Both the position numbers and the translations under genes were made by a program. A model generated the notes under the pieces. The model saw only the letters and a list, made by a program, of their open reading frames with translations, was not told the origin of the DNA and did not search any database. A DNA stretch of 59,551 nucleotides. It comes from a virus. This document shows, piece by piece, positions 9,496 to 15,971 of the stretch. Position 1 is the stretch's first letter. Every line of letters starts with the position of its first letter. The DNA is taken from positions 1-59,551 of the IMG/VR virus record IMGVR_UViG_3300002053_000002; one strand, 5' to 3'.

Positions 9496-10992
9496 TTACC
9501 AACTATTTAATGCATCATTAACTTCTGTTAATAATCCACTGTATTCTAAGACTCCTGTTAAAGCATCAGGTCCATCGTTATGTTTATTGGATTTAAAGTT
9601 TTTTCTAAATCGTAAAAGGTCCCTTGAAAATTCAGGCCACATTGTTGTCCAGTTTTCTGGAAACAATATATATCTCATACACGCTGGAGCGTTAGTTATA
9701 ATCCTACTTTCCTTATTCCCACTTTGATGGAACCATTCGATAATTATTTTTCTGTTTAATAATCTATCTACTGATCTAGCAAAACCTTTTCCTCCATTGT
9801 TACTTTCAAAATCTGCAAAGGTAACTTTATTCATTGACAATAATTCAGCTGTTAAAGGTTCCGTTTCTTCTTGTGGTGCTTGCGTGTACAGTACGTCAAG
9901 TATATAAATCTTATTGTCTGTTCCTACTCCATAACAAATAGAACATAAATAATCTGTCCCTTCATCTGCTGAGTCTGTATAGTTTTTAATTTCCCTAAAA
10001 TATGAAGGACGTATTTTATAAAGGTTAAATCCTTTTTGATAAAGCAATCCTCTTTTAGGTTTCGGGTCACCCTGTTCCAATGAATCAAACTTTTCTTCAT
10101 CCATTTCCCTTTCAGCTTCTTTGTCTTCTCGACTATGTCGGTTAGGCCAAATAGCTTCTCCAGGTTCCCTTGGATCAAGTTCAGTAGGTTCACCAATCTT
10201 TAGTGTAGGAAAATTAATCTTACACCAAACTTGTGGATTGTCTATAAAGTATTCTAAATCCTTCCAGCTTTCTAAGGTCTTAACTTTTGTTTTCTTTTCT
10301 AAATACCCTATAAGGTCTTCTTCATGCCATCTTGTGAAAACAATTAACTGCTGGCTTTTATTATGTAACCTTTTAAGAACAACAGACAAGTACCAATTGA
10401 TAACTGCTTCACGTACAATTGGACTGTTTCCTTCTGAATAATCTTTATAAAGGTCATCCAATATCATAAGGTCTATCTTTTCACCTGTTAAGGCTCCACC
10501 CCTACCAACTGATTTCATTGCCCCTTGATGATTAACAATTTCAAAAAGGCTTTGGGTCTTTTTGTATTCCTTTCCTCTTGTATCCGGTGAAAATTCTGTT
10601 GATTGTAAGGTAGTTTCTGGAAACAAATTGTAATAAGGATAATCGACAATTATCCTTTGTACATCCATTGAAAACTTCTGTGCGAAAGAAGAGTTGAAGC
10701 TTGCCAAGCCTATCTTTAAGTTTGGATTCTTTCCTAACATGTAGGCAGGTAGTCTTCTAGAACTACCTTCACTTTTTCCATTTTGTGGACCTATTGTAAC
10801 CATGAGTTTCTTTAACATACCTAAAGAAAAATAATTAAGTATCTTATAATAAGTCTCATGGAACCAAGTAGGTTCAAACTCATCCATTGTAAAATTTGCA
10901 AACTCTAAAAAATCTCTTCTAGCTAATTCTCTCCTTGCTAACTCAGAAACTATCCTTTCCTGAACAGAAAGGCTTTCCAAAGATCGGTTCAT
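9496..10992 (-). CDS. terL: Terminase large subunit
   Basis: 498 aa. An ATPase domain is followed by an RNase H-like nuclease domain. The Walker A-like segment near residue 70 reads TIGPQNGKS, a variant of the PPRHGKS seen in many terminases. Walker B is LMILDDLYKD, and the coupling motif is IVFTRWHEEDL. Nuclease acidic residues appear in YTDSADEGTD, FADFESNNGG and KHNDGPDAL near the C-terminus. The enzyme packages DNA through the portal and cuts concatemers. The gene starts 4 bases inside the preceding small ORF and is followed by the portal gene. Confidence 0.95.
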   Translation of the reverse strand: MNRSLESLSVQERIVSELARRELARRDFLEFANFTMDEFEPTWFHETYYKILNYFSLGMLKKLMVTIGPQNGKSEGSSRRLPAYMLGKNPNLKIGLASFNSSFAQKFSMDVQRIIVDYPYYNLFPETTLQSTEFSPDTRGKEYKKTQSLFEIVNHQGAMKSVGRGGALTGEKIDLMILDDLYKDYSEGNSPIVREAVINWYLSVVLKRLHNKSQQLIVFTRWHEEDLIGYLEKKTKVKTLESWKDLEYFIDNPQVWCKINFPTLKIGEPTELDPREPGEAIWPNRHSREDKEAEREMDEEKFDSLEQGDPKPKRGLLYQKGFNLYKIRPSYFREIKNYTDSADEGTDYLCSICYGVGTDNKIYILDVLYTQAPQEETEPLTAELLSMNKVTFADFESNNGGKGFARSVDRLLNRKIIIEWFHQSGNKESRIITNAPACMRYILFPENWTTMWPEFSRDLLRFRKNFKSNKHNDGPDALTGVLEYSGLLTEVNDALNSW

Positions 10993-11162
10993 CCGTCTCT
11001 TGTTATCTCCTCTAGAAATCTTTTTCCTTTTTCTATTGCCCTTGTAACAAGTGGCGATAGTTTTTCTTCATGTGAACTATAGTCCTTAAAGGAATCCATA
11101 TCTTCCTTTCTAATTTTTCTTCTAGTAGTTGTAGCTTCAATACTTGCTCTGAACTCGGCCAT
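10989..11162 (-). CDS. Small hypothetical protein upstream of terL
   Basis: 57 aa, starting MAEFRASIEA. I chose the ATG at 11162 because GGAGGT lies 4 bases upstream; an in-frame GTG at 11177 would put that ribosome site inside the gene. The protein is basic at the N-terminus (TTTRRKIRK) and helical at the C-terminus. It overlaps terL by 4 bases. Function unknown; a packaging accessory is possible by position. Confidence 0.65.
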   Translation of the reverse strand: MAEFRASIEATTTRRKIRKEDMDSFKDYSSHEEKLSPLVTRAIEKGKRFLEEITRDG

Positions 11163-11173
11163 AAGGACCTCCT

Positions 11174-11455
11174 TCACTTATAGTTTTCCTCTACAATCTT
11201 TATTCCATTCTTAAGATCCTCTAAAGGATCCTGTTTATCCTTCCATGTAGTTTTGTTTCTTACAATAGAAGCATTGGCCCACATTACAGACTCTTCAATT
11301 TTTGTTATAGCTAAAGAACGTTCACGAGAGTCTGGACAAAATTCATCTAACAAGTAAACAAAGTCCTTTGCGGTTTGTCTTATCATAGACAAAACAGAAA
11401 TGTCATCTTCAGTTGGTACATGGTAAGTAAAATTCTTTTCTATTTGATCATTCAT
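11174..11455 (-). CDS. Acb2/Tad1-type cyclic-nucleotide sponge (anti-CBASS candidate)
   Basis: 93 aa. The pattern IEK-x-FTYH near the N-terminus followed by an IRQTAKDF helix, then CPDSRERSLAITKIEESVMWANASIVRN (written here in parts: CPDSRERSLA, ITKIEESVMWANASI) is the conserved hairpin of the small phage family now called the Acb2/Tad1 domain (DUF7681). Characterised Acb2 proteins are oligomeric sponges that bind cyclic di- and trinucleotides and so block CBASS, and in some cases Thoeris, signalling. The gene overlaps the TerS-like gene by 8 bases and is part of the late packaging operon. Family membership is recognised from memory of the motif; ligand and activity are inferred. Confidence 0.8.
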   Translation of the reverse strand: MNDQIEKNFTYHVPTEDDISVLSMIRQTAKDFVYLLDEFCPDSRERSLAITKIEESVMWANASIVRNKTTWKDKQDPLEDLKNGIKIVEENYK

Positions 11456-11837
11456 TTCTTAATTTCCCTTTTTGTATAATCACTTTAAGTTGATCATCTG
11501 TGAACTTACTAAAGTCGGTTAGGTTATTGTTGATAATAATTCCCGACTCCCTTTTGTTCTTAAAGAAATCCGGATAAAGGACCTGTGCCATTTCTTGTGT
11601 AGCCTTAAAGGAAATACTTTCATTATCACTTTCCATAAACTCTGAGTACTTGTCTATCAATTCTTCACGCTTGTCTATAAGACGAAATTCCAAACGTTGT
11701 TGAAACTCCTTGTCGTTTTCAAGCAGTTCTATTTCCTTATCCGTTAGTCCAAGTTTTGTGTAGGCCATGTTCTTATCAAACGTCCTTTCAAAACATGCGA
11801 CTATTTGTTCTTTCTTTTGATCAAATTCTTTAGACAT
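11448..11837 (-). CDS. Terminase small subunit-like protein
   Basis: 129 aa, starting MSKEFDQKKE. The N-terminal half has a helix-turn-helix-like segment (FDKNMAYTKLGLTDKEIELL) and a helical middle (RLEFRLIDKREELIDKY), as in small terminases that recognise the packaging site and form rings. It is the first gene of the packaging operon and lies two small genes upstream of terL. No full family match is certain, so the assignment rests on position, size and the DNA-binding-like N-terminus. Confidence 0.65.
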   Translation of the reverse strand: MSKEFDQKKEQIVACFERTFDKNMAYTKLGLTDKEIELLENDKEFQQRLEFRLIDKREELIDKYSEFMESDNESISFKATQEMAQVLYPDFFKNKRESGIIINNNLTDFSKFTDDQLKVIIQKGKLRNE

Positions 11838-11872
11838 TGTTTAAACCTTATACATAGTAAAACTAATTAAGT

Positions 11873-11925
11873 ATTATACACTATACTAATATAATATACT
11901 ACTAAAATTTGTAACTCGGAAACAA
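11873..11925 (-). promoter_or_regulatory. Possible promoter region of the minus-strand structural operon
   Basis: A perfect TATAAT (complement of 11873-11878) lies 36 bases upstream of the TerS-like start in a very AT-rich stretch of TATACTA/TATATTA dyads. No good -35 box sits 17 bases further upstream, so an activator or a phage factor may be needed. The rest of the 11838-12043 gap holds the terminator at 11964 and nothing else that I can identify. Confidence 0.35.
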
Positions 11926-11963
11926 AAAACTGCTAATGGAAAATAATGTATGTAGTATATAAG

Positions 11964-11997
11964 AAAATAACCCTTGTTATTATACAAGGGTTATTTT
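11964..11997 (-). terminator. Terminator of the 89-aa minus-strand gene
   Basis: A 13-bp perfect stem (11964-11976 with 11985-11997) has an 8-base loop and A/T ends that give a U-run on either strand, so it could work in both directions. It lies just downstream of the gene at 12044-12313 and upstream of the packaging operon, insulating the two. Confidence 0.8.
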
Positions 11998-12043
11998 CGA
12001 GGATGTAAGGTGGGATAATATTGTAGTATGTTATGAGGACAAT

Positions 12044-12313
12044 TTATTCCATCCATCTTTTGTCTGTAGGGTTAACTATTAAAGCATACCTGTTTCTTAA
12101 TACGCCTGCAACATTCTTTCTTATTTGTACAATGTGTTTACGGTTCCCATAAAGGTTTTCGTATTCGCATGTTTCAAAGAATGCTTTTTGTAAAGTCCAA
12201 CCTAAATTCAGTTTCATCAATGTTCCGTGTACTATGTTTGATACTAATGTGTTGTTATCACATTTTCCCATAATGTTTTTGAAATTTGTGTTGTACTCTG
12301 TTCTTGTTTTCAT
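12044..12313 (-). CDS. Small early protein, unknown function
   Basis: 89 aa, starting MKTRTEYNTN. No domain recognised; the composition is basic, with NYKNIMGKCDNN-like polar stretches and a possible helix at WTLQKAFFETCEYENLYG. It is a monocistronic unit with its own promoter and dyad (12342-12401), an AAAGGAGAA ribosome site and a terminator (11964-11997). That isolated, strongly expressed organisation is typical of early host-takeover genes. Confidence 0.75.
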   Translation of the reverse strand: MKTRTEYNTNFKNIMGKCDNNTLVSNIVHGTLMKLNLGWTLQKAFFETCEYENLYGNRKHIVQIRKNVAGVLRNRYALIVNPTDKRWME

Positions 12314-12341
12314 AGACTTTTCTCCTTTTGTTTATGAATAT

Positions 12342-12401
12342 AATATATCAATAAACGATCTACACTACAAGAAGAATTTTCATTCGCTGAGAAAAAAGTT
12401 G
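12342..12401 (-). promoter_or_regulatory. Early promoter with overlapping dyad operator (copy 1)
   Basis: On the minus strand, CTTGTA (12366-12371) and TATATT (12342-12347) are separated by 18 bases. Immediately upstream lies a dyad of the type GAACTTTTT/AAAAAGTT (12374-12401; here degenerate in one arm), the same arrangement as at the promoters at 12721, 13122 and 13442. It drives the 12044-12313 gene. Confidence 0.75.
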
Positions 12402-12406
12402 CTGTA

Positions 12407-12438
12407 AATAAGACCCCTTAATGAAAAGGGGTCTTATT
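12407..12438 (-). terminator. Terminator of the 68-aa minus-strand gene
   Basis: A GC-centred hairpin (12407-12419 with 12426-12438, core GACCCC/GGGGTC) has a short loop and AATAA/TTATT ends. It lies 46 bases beyond the stop of the 12485-12691 gene and directly upstream of the next promoter. Confidence 0.82.
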
Positions 12439-12484
12439 GAGGATAGGTGTGTAGGTGTTAAGGCAAGTGTTATGAGGACAAATT

Positions 12485-12691
12485 TTATACTAAGTTATCA
12501 TAATGAACTTTGGCTACTGCAACCGCTTTGTTACAAGCTTCAGTCCATTTACTATTGTTTACATTAACAGTTTGAAGGTGTTCCTTTTGGTCATTAACAT
12601 AAGCTACTATTTCGTATGAGCTGAACCTTGTCTTAAACACAACTACTTGAATGTTTTGTTTTGTGTTTTTTAATCTGTATACTTTTCTCAT
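12485..12691 (-). CDS. Small early basic protein, unknown function
   Basis: 68 aa, starting MRKVYRLKNT. Predicted as two or three beta strands (IQVVVFKTRFSSYEIVAYV) and a C-terminal helix (WTEACNKAVAVAKVHYDNL), with a high Lys/Arg content. Monocistronic, with its own promoter, operator dyad and terminator. No family recognised; host-takeover or regulatory roles are possible. Confidence 0.75.
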   Translation of the reverse strand: MRKVYRLKNTKQNIQVVVFKTRFSSYEIVAYVNDQKEHLQTVNVNNSKWTEACNKAVAVAKVHYDNLV

Positions 12692-12720
12692 GACCTTTTC
12701 TCCTTTGTTTTAATACACTC

Positions 12721-12779
12721 AATATAGTTAATAAGAAGAAAGTATACAAGAACTTTTTCATTCTCGTTAGAAAAAGTTG
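12721..12779 (-). promoter_or_regulatory. Early promoter with overlapping dyad operator (copy 2)
   Basis: Minus-strand CTTGTA (12745-12750) and TATATT (12721-12726) are 18 bases apart. The dyad GAACTTTTT (12750-12758) and AAAAAGTTG (12771-12779) overlaps the upstream edge of the -35 box. It drives the 12485-12691 gene. Confidence 0.8.
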
Positions 12780-12790
12780 CTACATGTAAA

Positions 12791-12818
12791 GGAACCCTGT
12801 ACCGAAATACAGGGTTCC
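12791..12818 (-). terminator. Terminator of the 78-aa minus-strand gene
   Basis: A perfect 11-bp stem (12791-12801 with 12808-12818; core GGAACCCTGTA) has a six-base loop. It sits between the gene at 12845 and the next promoter. The following U-run is poor (CTTTACA on the minus strand), so termination may be partial. Confidence 0.7.
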
Positions 12819-12844
12819 AATGTAGGTAATAAAGGCTCTTAAGG

Positions 12845-13081
12845 TTATCTAGTTAAACACCAACGTCTTGTCTTTTCACTAAACTTGTAGTACATACACT
12901 TTTCGTCGTCAACCTTTTCATCGGTCAATAACAAATAGTTTTTGTCTGGTTTCTCGTTTCTTGCAAGTACCATAACGCCTACGATTGTAGACTCACGGTC
13001 CTTAAACACATAAACATAACCCCTCCGTTCCCGGATGGTGTCAACAAGTAAGTCTTGAAGCTGTTCGTATCTGTTTTTCAT
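12845..13081 (-). CDS. Small early protein, unknown function
   Basis: 78 aa, starting MKNRYEQLQD. An N-terminal helix is followed by beta strands (RGYVYVFKDR, TIVGVMVLAR, NYLLLTDEKV, MYYKFSEKTRRW), which suggests a small alpha/beta fold. No recognised family. It is the third single-gene unit of this minus-strand early block, with its own promoter region (13122-13182) and terminator (12791-12818). Confidence 0.75.
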   Translation of the reverse strand: MKNRYEQLQDLLVDTIRERRGYVYVFKDRESTIVGVMVLARNEKPDKNYLLLTDEKVDDEKCMYYKFSEKTRRWCLTR

Positions 13082-13121
13082 TAAATTCTCCTGTCTTTAA
13101 ATTACCTTTATTACTCTACTT

Positions 13122-13182
13122 ATAATATCGTAAACTGAGACGAGAAATAAAGAAATTTTTTGTACCTTTTATAAAAAAGTTC
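13122..13182 (-). promoter_or_regulatory. Early promoter with overlapping dyad operator (copy 3)
   Basis: The dyad GAAATTTTTT (13152-13161), an 11-base spacer and AAAAAAGTTC (13173-13182) match the operator of the divergent plus-strand promoter. On the minus strand a CTTTAT -35-like box follows, and TATTAT lies 19 bases further on (complement of 13122-13127). It drives the 12845-13081 gene; the -10/-35 assignment is weaker than for the other copies. Confidence 0.6.
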
Positions 13183-13441
13183 CGGCTGTACTGTTTAGGC
13201 TTATTGTATTACAGTATATAAGGTAAAAACCCTGTATAACTGTACACATTGTACAACTATGTATATATAATAGGGGTATAGTCCATATAAACGCCCTGAC
13301 AAGGTTATAAAGCCCCACGTTAGTTTACATGTGGTACTAAAATAAACTGCCGTCTGGGACAGATGAGGCAACGCTATTAAAGTGTGCTACGAGAATTGTA
13401 GGGAATACAGGTAAACCGCTATAAATAGATCCAAAGTACCT
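13183..13441 (+). ncRNA. Intergenic region with candidate structured RNA
   Basis: This gap between the divergent early promoters has no credible gene. It contains TGTACA, 17 bases and TATATA near 13239-13268 as a possible plus-strand promoter, then a GC-richer stretch (about 13295-13380) that includes the 30-bp repeat at 13338-13367. That stretch can fold into TGCC/GGCA and GUCUG/CAGAU stems capped by GGA. A weak hairpin with a T-run (AAAGT/ACTTT then TTTTT, about 13434-13452) could end a transcript of about 170 nt. All of this is inference from sequence only. Confidence 0.35.
13338..13367 (+). repeat. 30-bp exact direct repeat, copy 1
   Basis: These 30 bases recur exactly at 39270-39299 in the same orientation. 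The core GCCGTCTGGGACAGAT folds into a 5-bp hairpin (GTCTG/CAGAT, one G-U pair) with loop GGA. Here the flanks TGCC and GGCA extend the stem. A 14-base segment just upstream (starting CCCCACG, 13306-13319) is the exact reverse complement of one just upstream of copy 2. Confidence 0.9.
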
Positions 13442-13500
13442 GAACTTTTTTCTGTTTCGTCTAAAAAAGTTCTTGTTTTATTTTTCGAATACATTATATT
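13442..13500 (+). promoter_or_regulatory. Early promoter with perfect dyad operator (copy 4)
   Basis: A perfect 10-bp dyad, GAACTTTTTT (13442-13451) and AAAAAAGTTC (13463-13472), has an 11-base spacer and abuts the -35 CTTGTT (13472-13477). After 17 bases the -10 is TATATT (13495-13500). It drives the 76-aa gene at 13553 and probably the 157-aa gene after it. Confidence 0.82.
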
Positions 13501-13552
13501 GAATGTATAAAACAAAAGAACAAACGAACTAAAGAATAAAGGAGAAACAACA

Positions 13553-13783
13553 ATGAGAAAACTAAACAAAAACGAAAGAATTATACGCTGGGCTTCAAAC
13601 AAGAAAACAAGAAACATTAAACACGCTATGAAAGAACTTAACTATGAAGATAGAAAAACTTTCATGTACAAATTAAATCGACTCAGACGTCACGGCTTAA
13701 TTAACTTTTCAGTAAACGGCGAAAGTGTTACTCTTAACCTTACACAAATAGCTTACTATAACAGAGCCGTACTGGTTGCTTAG
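13553..13783 (+). CDS. Small basic winged-helix-like protein, candidate regulator
   Basis: 76 aa, starting MRKLNKNERI after an AAAGGAGAA ribosome site. It is very basic, with a helix-turn-helix-like run (IKHAMKELNYEDRKTFMYKL, then NRLRRHGLINFSV) and a C-terminal beta hairpin (NGESVTLNLT), the layout of a small winged helix. It is the first gene behind the strongest early promoter, so it may be a transcription regulator, perhaps of the shared dyad operators. No family recognised. Confidence 0.75.
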   Translation: MRKLNKNERIIRWASNKKTRNIKHAMKELNYEDRKTFMYKLNRLRRHGLINFSVNGESVTLNLTQIAYYNRAVLVA

Positions 13784-13868
13784 TAGTCCTATTATACGAG
13801 GGCTTAACCGCCCTCACTTAATAGGCTTATTAAAAGCCAAACAAAATTAAATTAAAAGGAGTAACAAT

Positions 13869-14342
13869 ATGTTAAACGAAAAGAAAACTGAACAAACTGT
13901 AGGAGCTGCAAAGACTGAAGGTAAATCAAAGGCTCAGATGAAAAAAGAAAGTTTCGCAATAATTAAAGAGCTTGTTGACAAACAATCAGATCCTAAGTAC
14001 AAAGACGCTCTTGCAAAAATTCGCCCTTCACTATATGGTATAGCTACAGGTGGCGGATCAAGTTCAGCGATGTCCAAGTTTATTGATTTTCTTACCGAAA
14101 AGAAAAGTGTTTCTGAAGATGAAGTTTTCAAACAATTTAAAATGGGACGTAAAGAATGTGCAAGTATTATCCGTAAGTCTATCCTTAAAGTTGAGCCTGA
14201 AAATAGGGTATGGATTTCTTTCGATCCTAAAACAGGTACATACAAGTTAGAAGGAAAAGGAAAAGACGCTCCTGCTAACTGGCAAGGTTATAGACCAGCC
14301 GAAAACAAGGTTACATTAAATAAAGATAAAGGTCTTAAATAA
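13869..14342 (+). CDS. Early protein with possible DNA-binding domain
   Basis: 157 aa, starting MLNEKKTEQT after AAAAGGAGTAAC. The Lys-rich flexible N-terminus (about 35 residues) is followed by a helical domain with an HTH-like portion (SVSEDEVFKQFKMGRKECAS) and a beta region (RVWISFDPKTGTYKLEG). The C-terminus is again basic and flexible. It lies between the 76-aa gene and a very strong terminator, so the two form a short early operon. Function unknown; a DNA- or RNA-binding protein is likely. Confidence 0.75.
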   Translation: MLNEKKTEQTVGAAKTEGKSKAQMKKESFAIIKELVDKQSDPKYKDALAKIRPSLYGIATGGGSSSAMSKFIDFLTEKKSVSEDEVFKQFKMGRKECASIIRKSILKVEPENRVWISFDPKTGTYKLEGKGKDAPANWQGYRPAENKVTLNKDKGLK

Positions 14343-14376
14343 TAGCAGTCGTTAAGACACCTCCACGTTTTAAATT

Positions 14377-14407
14377 AAACCCTGTACAATTGTACAGGGT
14401 TTTTTTA
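14377..14407 (+). terminator. Strong rho-independent terminator of the early plus-strand operon
   Basis: An 11-bp perfect stem (14378-14388 with 14391-14401) has a 2-base centre and is followed by TTTTTTT. It closes the 13553-14342 operon just before the non-coding block. Confidence 0.92.
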
Positions 14408-14730
14408 TTCCCTTCCTATAAGGCGTTATAGTCCAAGATTTCTGTTCGTCTGCCTCTCGGTATCCCTCAAGTTTGCTTCCTTATCCCAAGTGGGTTAACC
14501 CCTGTTAACACTTGAGCGAGAGCGAAATGGATCCAAAAAATCATGAACACTATAAAAGTATAATTCGTTAAACGAAATGGCCAAAATACGATTATGCTGG
14601 CGAAACCGAACGTACTGGCATGAGGGTTTTTTAGCAATCACACTTTTATAGTATGTCAGGCACAAATGGATTTTTAAAATCCCAGTAGCCATGAAAATGA
14701 GTACCGAGATTTCGTACAAAATGAAGCACA
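14408..14730. other. Non-coding stretch left of the origin candidate
   Basis: No gene with a ribosome site is visible. It holds an imperfect palindrome at 14487-14514 (CAAGTG, GGTTAAC, then GTTAAC, ACTTG). It also holds AACACTATAAAAGTATAA (14546-14563), which is repeated at 39224-39241, and an inverted partial copy near 14641-14652. A GC-richer patch lies around 14575-14630. These may be protein-binding sites linked to the repeat block on its right. Confidence 0.5.
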
Positions 14731-15275
14731 TTTAAACAGGGGGTAAAGTAAAAAGTTACTCAGTTCTACTCAAAATTACTCAGGGGTTAAGGCTTGTAAC
14801 TAACGGTATTTACCGTATGTTACATGCCCTGACACTTTTATGTAGTTTGTCCTGAGTAGCTGAGTAACAAAAGCTTCATTTTGGTATTTTAGCAACTGCT
14901 AAAATAGGTTTTCTCAGAGTGTGCTACTCAAGTTACTCAAGTTACTCAGCTAAAAAAGGGCATTTAACAGCCGGTAATTAAGGGCGGTTACATGCCTACT
15001 AAACATTTATTTGTGAGTAGATTGAGTAACTTTTCCTTATATAAGTTACTCACAAATGTACAAAAACTGAATAATGTATTTTTACTAGATACTAAATAAC
15101 TAAACACTAATAAAGTACAAGTCCTTGAACACTAAAACCACAAAGCACGGTAATTACTGTACATTATATGCCTTGAACACTATAATAGGTTATGTTCTAA
15201 AAAGTTACTCATTAAGCAATTACACTTCCTTACTGTCTAAAAATTGAGTAACTTTTTACCTAACCCCTGTTTAAA
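14731..15275. other. Repeat-rich non-coding block, candidate replication origin
   Basis: Eight exact copies of GTTACTCA (either strand) start at 14755, 14861, 14932, 14941, 15023, 15045, 15204 and 15245, with at least five one-base variants (near 14767, 14775, 14853, 14923, 15014). Three degenerate longer units begin with CGGTA at 14804, 14972 and 15148 (spacing 168 and 176), each followed by a TTA(C/T)ATGCC box and then iterons. The block is framed by imperfect inverted repeats of about 32 bp (14731-14762 and 15245-15275, starting TTTAAACAGGGG). This resembles iteron origins or partition sites. It sits just upstream of the long early/replication operon. Confidence 0.65.
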
Positions 15276-15430
15276 GTTAGTGACAGCTAACTTATATTTA
15301 TCGGTATATACAGTATAAACCTTTAATAAAAAGTTCTTTACAATAGTATAATGTTATTATACAGTATATAATGTATACTATAATATAGTATAATATTAGT
15401 TTATTAAATACTAAAATACTATAAGGAGGA
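15276..15430 (+). promoter_or_regulatory. Probable promoter region of the long plus-strand operon
   Basis: An AAAAAGTTCTTTACA element (15328-15342) matches the -35 side of the four early promoters. Downstream come many TATAGTATAAT-type dyads (about 15342-15396), including TATAAT at 15367-15372, then an AAGGAGGAATG ribosome site. The exact -10 is uncertain. GTTAG-TGACAG-CTAAC (near 15276-15291) is a short dyad at its upstream edge. Confidence 0.5.
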
Positions 15431-15649
15431 ATGATGAACCATATTAGTACGTTAACAACCGACGAACAAAAATTGTTGACTACCGTTAACAATTATCGCA
15501 TTGCCCATCAGCGATTAGCCACATTACAGGATTTACAAGTAATGACAGGTAAGGGAAGAGAAGAGTTAACGGATACAATTACTTCTATAATACGAAAGGG
15601 TTATAGTGTCCGGTTAAGGGGCTTTATTTCTACAGGGGGTAACGAGTGA
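15431..15649 (+). CDS. Small winged-helix-like protein
   Basis: 72 aa. The AAGGAGGAATG site can serve this ATG or the one 3 bases downstream. Helices plus LATLQDLQVMTGKGREELTD and then RKGYSVRLRGF suggest a small winged helix. It is the first gene of the long plus-strand operon and directly follows the origin-like block. It could be an origin-binding or regulatory protein, but nothing proves it. Confidence 0.7.
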   Translation: MMNHISTLTTDEQKLLTTVNNYRIAHQRLATLQDLQVMTGKGREELTDTITSIIRKGYSVRLRGFISTGGNE

Positions 15650-15861
15650 AAGGGCGTGAACTAACACTACAAAAAGCAATAGGGTCCTTAGAAACTAAAA
15701 ACGTTTCGATTGATCAAAAGAAAAAGGTTATTGACATATCGTTCGCTCGTCACCTTGGAAATAAGTCTTGGGGCTGTATAGACTTTCTAAAAAACTATAA
15801 CGGATACAGGGTGTTCGGCTTCAGTAAGTATAAACCTTTTAAGGACAAAAACAATGATTAG
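15646..15861 (+). CDS. Small hypothetical protein, GTG start
   Basis: 71 aa. It starts at GTG 15646, overlapping the previous stop by 4 bases (GTGA), behind an AGGGGGTAAC ribosome site. Basic; the middle KKKVIDISFARHLGNKSWGC suggests beta strands. No family recognised. Translationally coupled to its neighbours. Confidence 0.65.
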   Translation: MKGRELTLQKAIGSLETKNVSIDQKKKVIDISFARHLGNKSWGCIDFLKNYNGYRVFGFSKYKPFKDKNND

Positions 15862-15961
15862 AAAAAGGTTAAAGTTTTTTCTAGCATTCATAATTATTTC
15901 TTGTATTTGTTCTGCAGCGATAGTATTATTGATACTGTCTATATATTTAACAATAATATAA
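15854..15961 (+). CDS. 35-residue membrane peptide
   Basis: ATG at 15854 overlaps the previous gene by 8 bases; the stop is TAA at 15959-15961. After MIRKRLK almost the whole peptide is hydrophobic (a single transmembrane helix with two Cys residues). Positive N-terminus inside, helix in the inner membrane. It is one of several small membrane proteins in this operon. Small size keeps confidence moderate. Confidence 0.5.
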   Translation: MIRKRLKFFLAFIIISCICSAAIVLLILSIYLTII

Positions 15962-15971
15962 AGGAGGATTT

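Noticed and set aside
13338-13367. Hammerhead or other known ribozyme, based on CAGATGAG
   Set aside because: The conserved CTGATGA and GAAA core elements are not both present.
13387-13617. Minus-strand hydrophobic ORF of 76 codons
   Set aside because: It lies opposite the strong promoter and the 76-aa plus-strand gene, has no ribosome site, and its hydrophobicity comes from the A-rich complementary strand.
14495-14731. Minus-strand ORF of 78 codons left of the repeat block
   Set aside because: No ribosome site before its ATG, it crosses binding-site-like inverted repeats, and it has no homology that I recognise.
14755-15252. CRISPR-like array from the repeated GTTACTCA
   Set aside because: The repeats are only 8 bp, in both orientations and with irregular spacing, and there are no cas genes.
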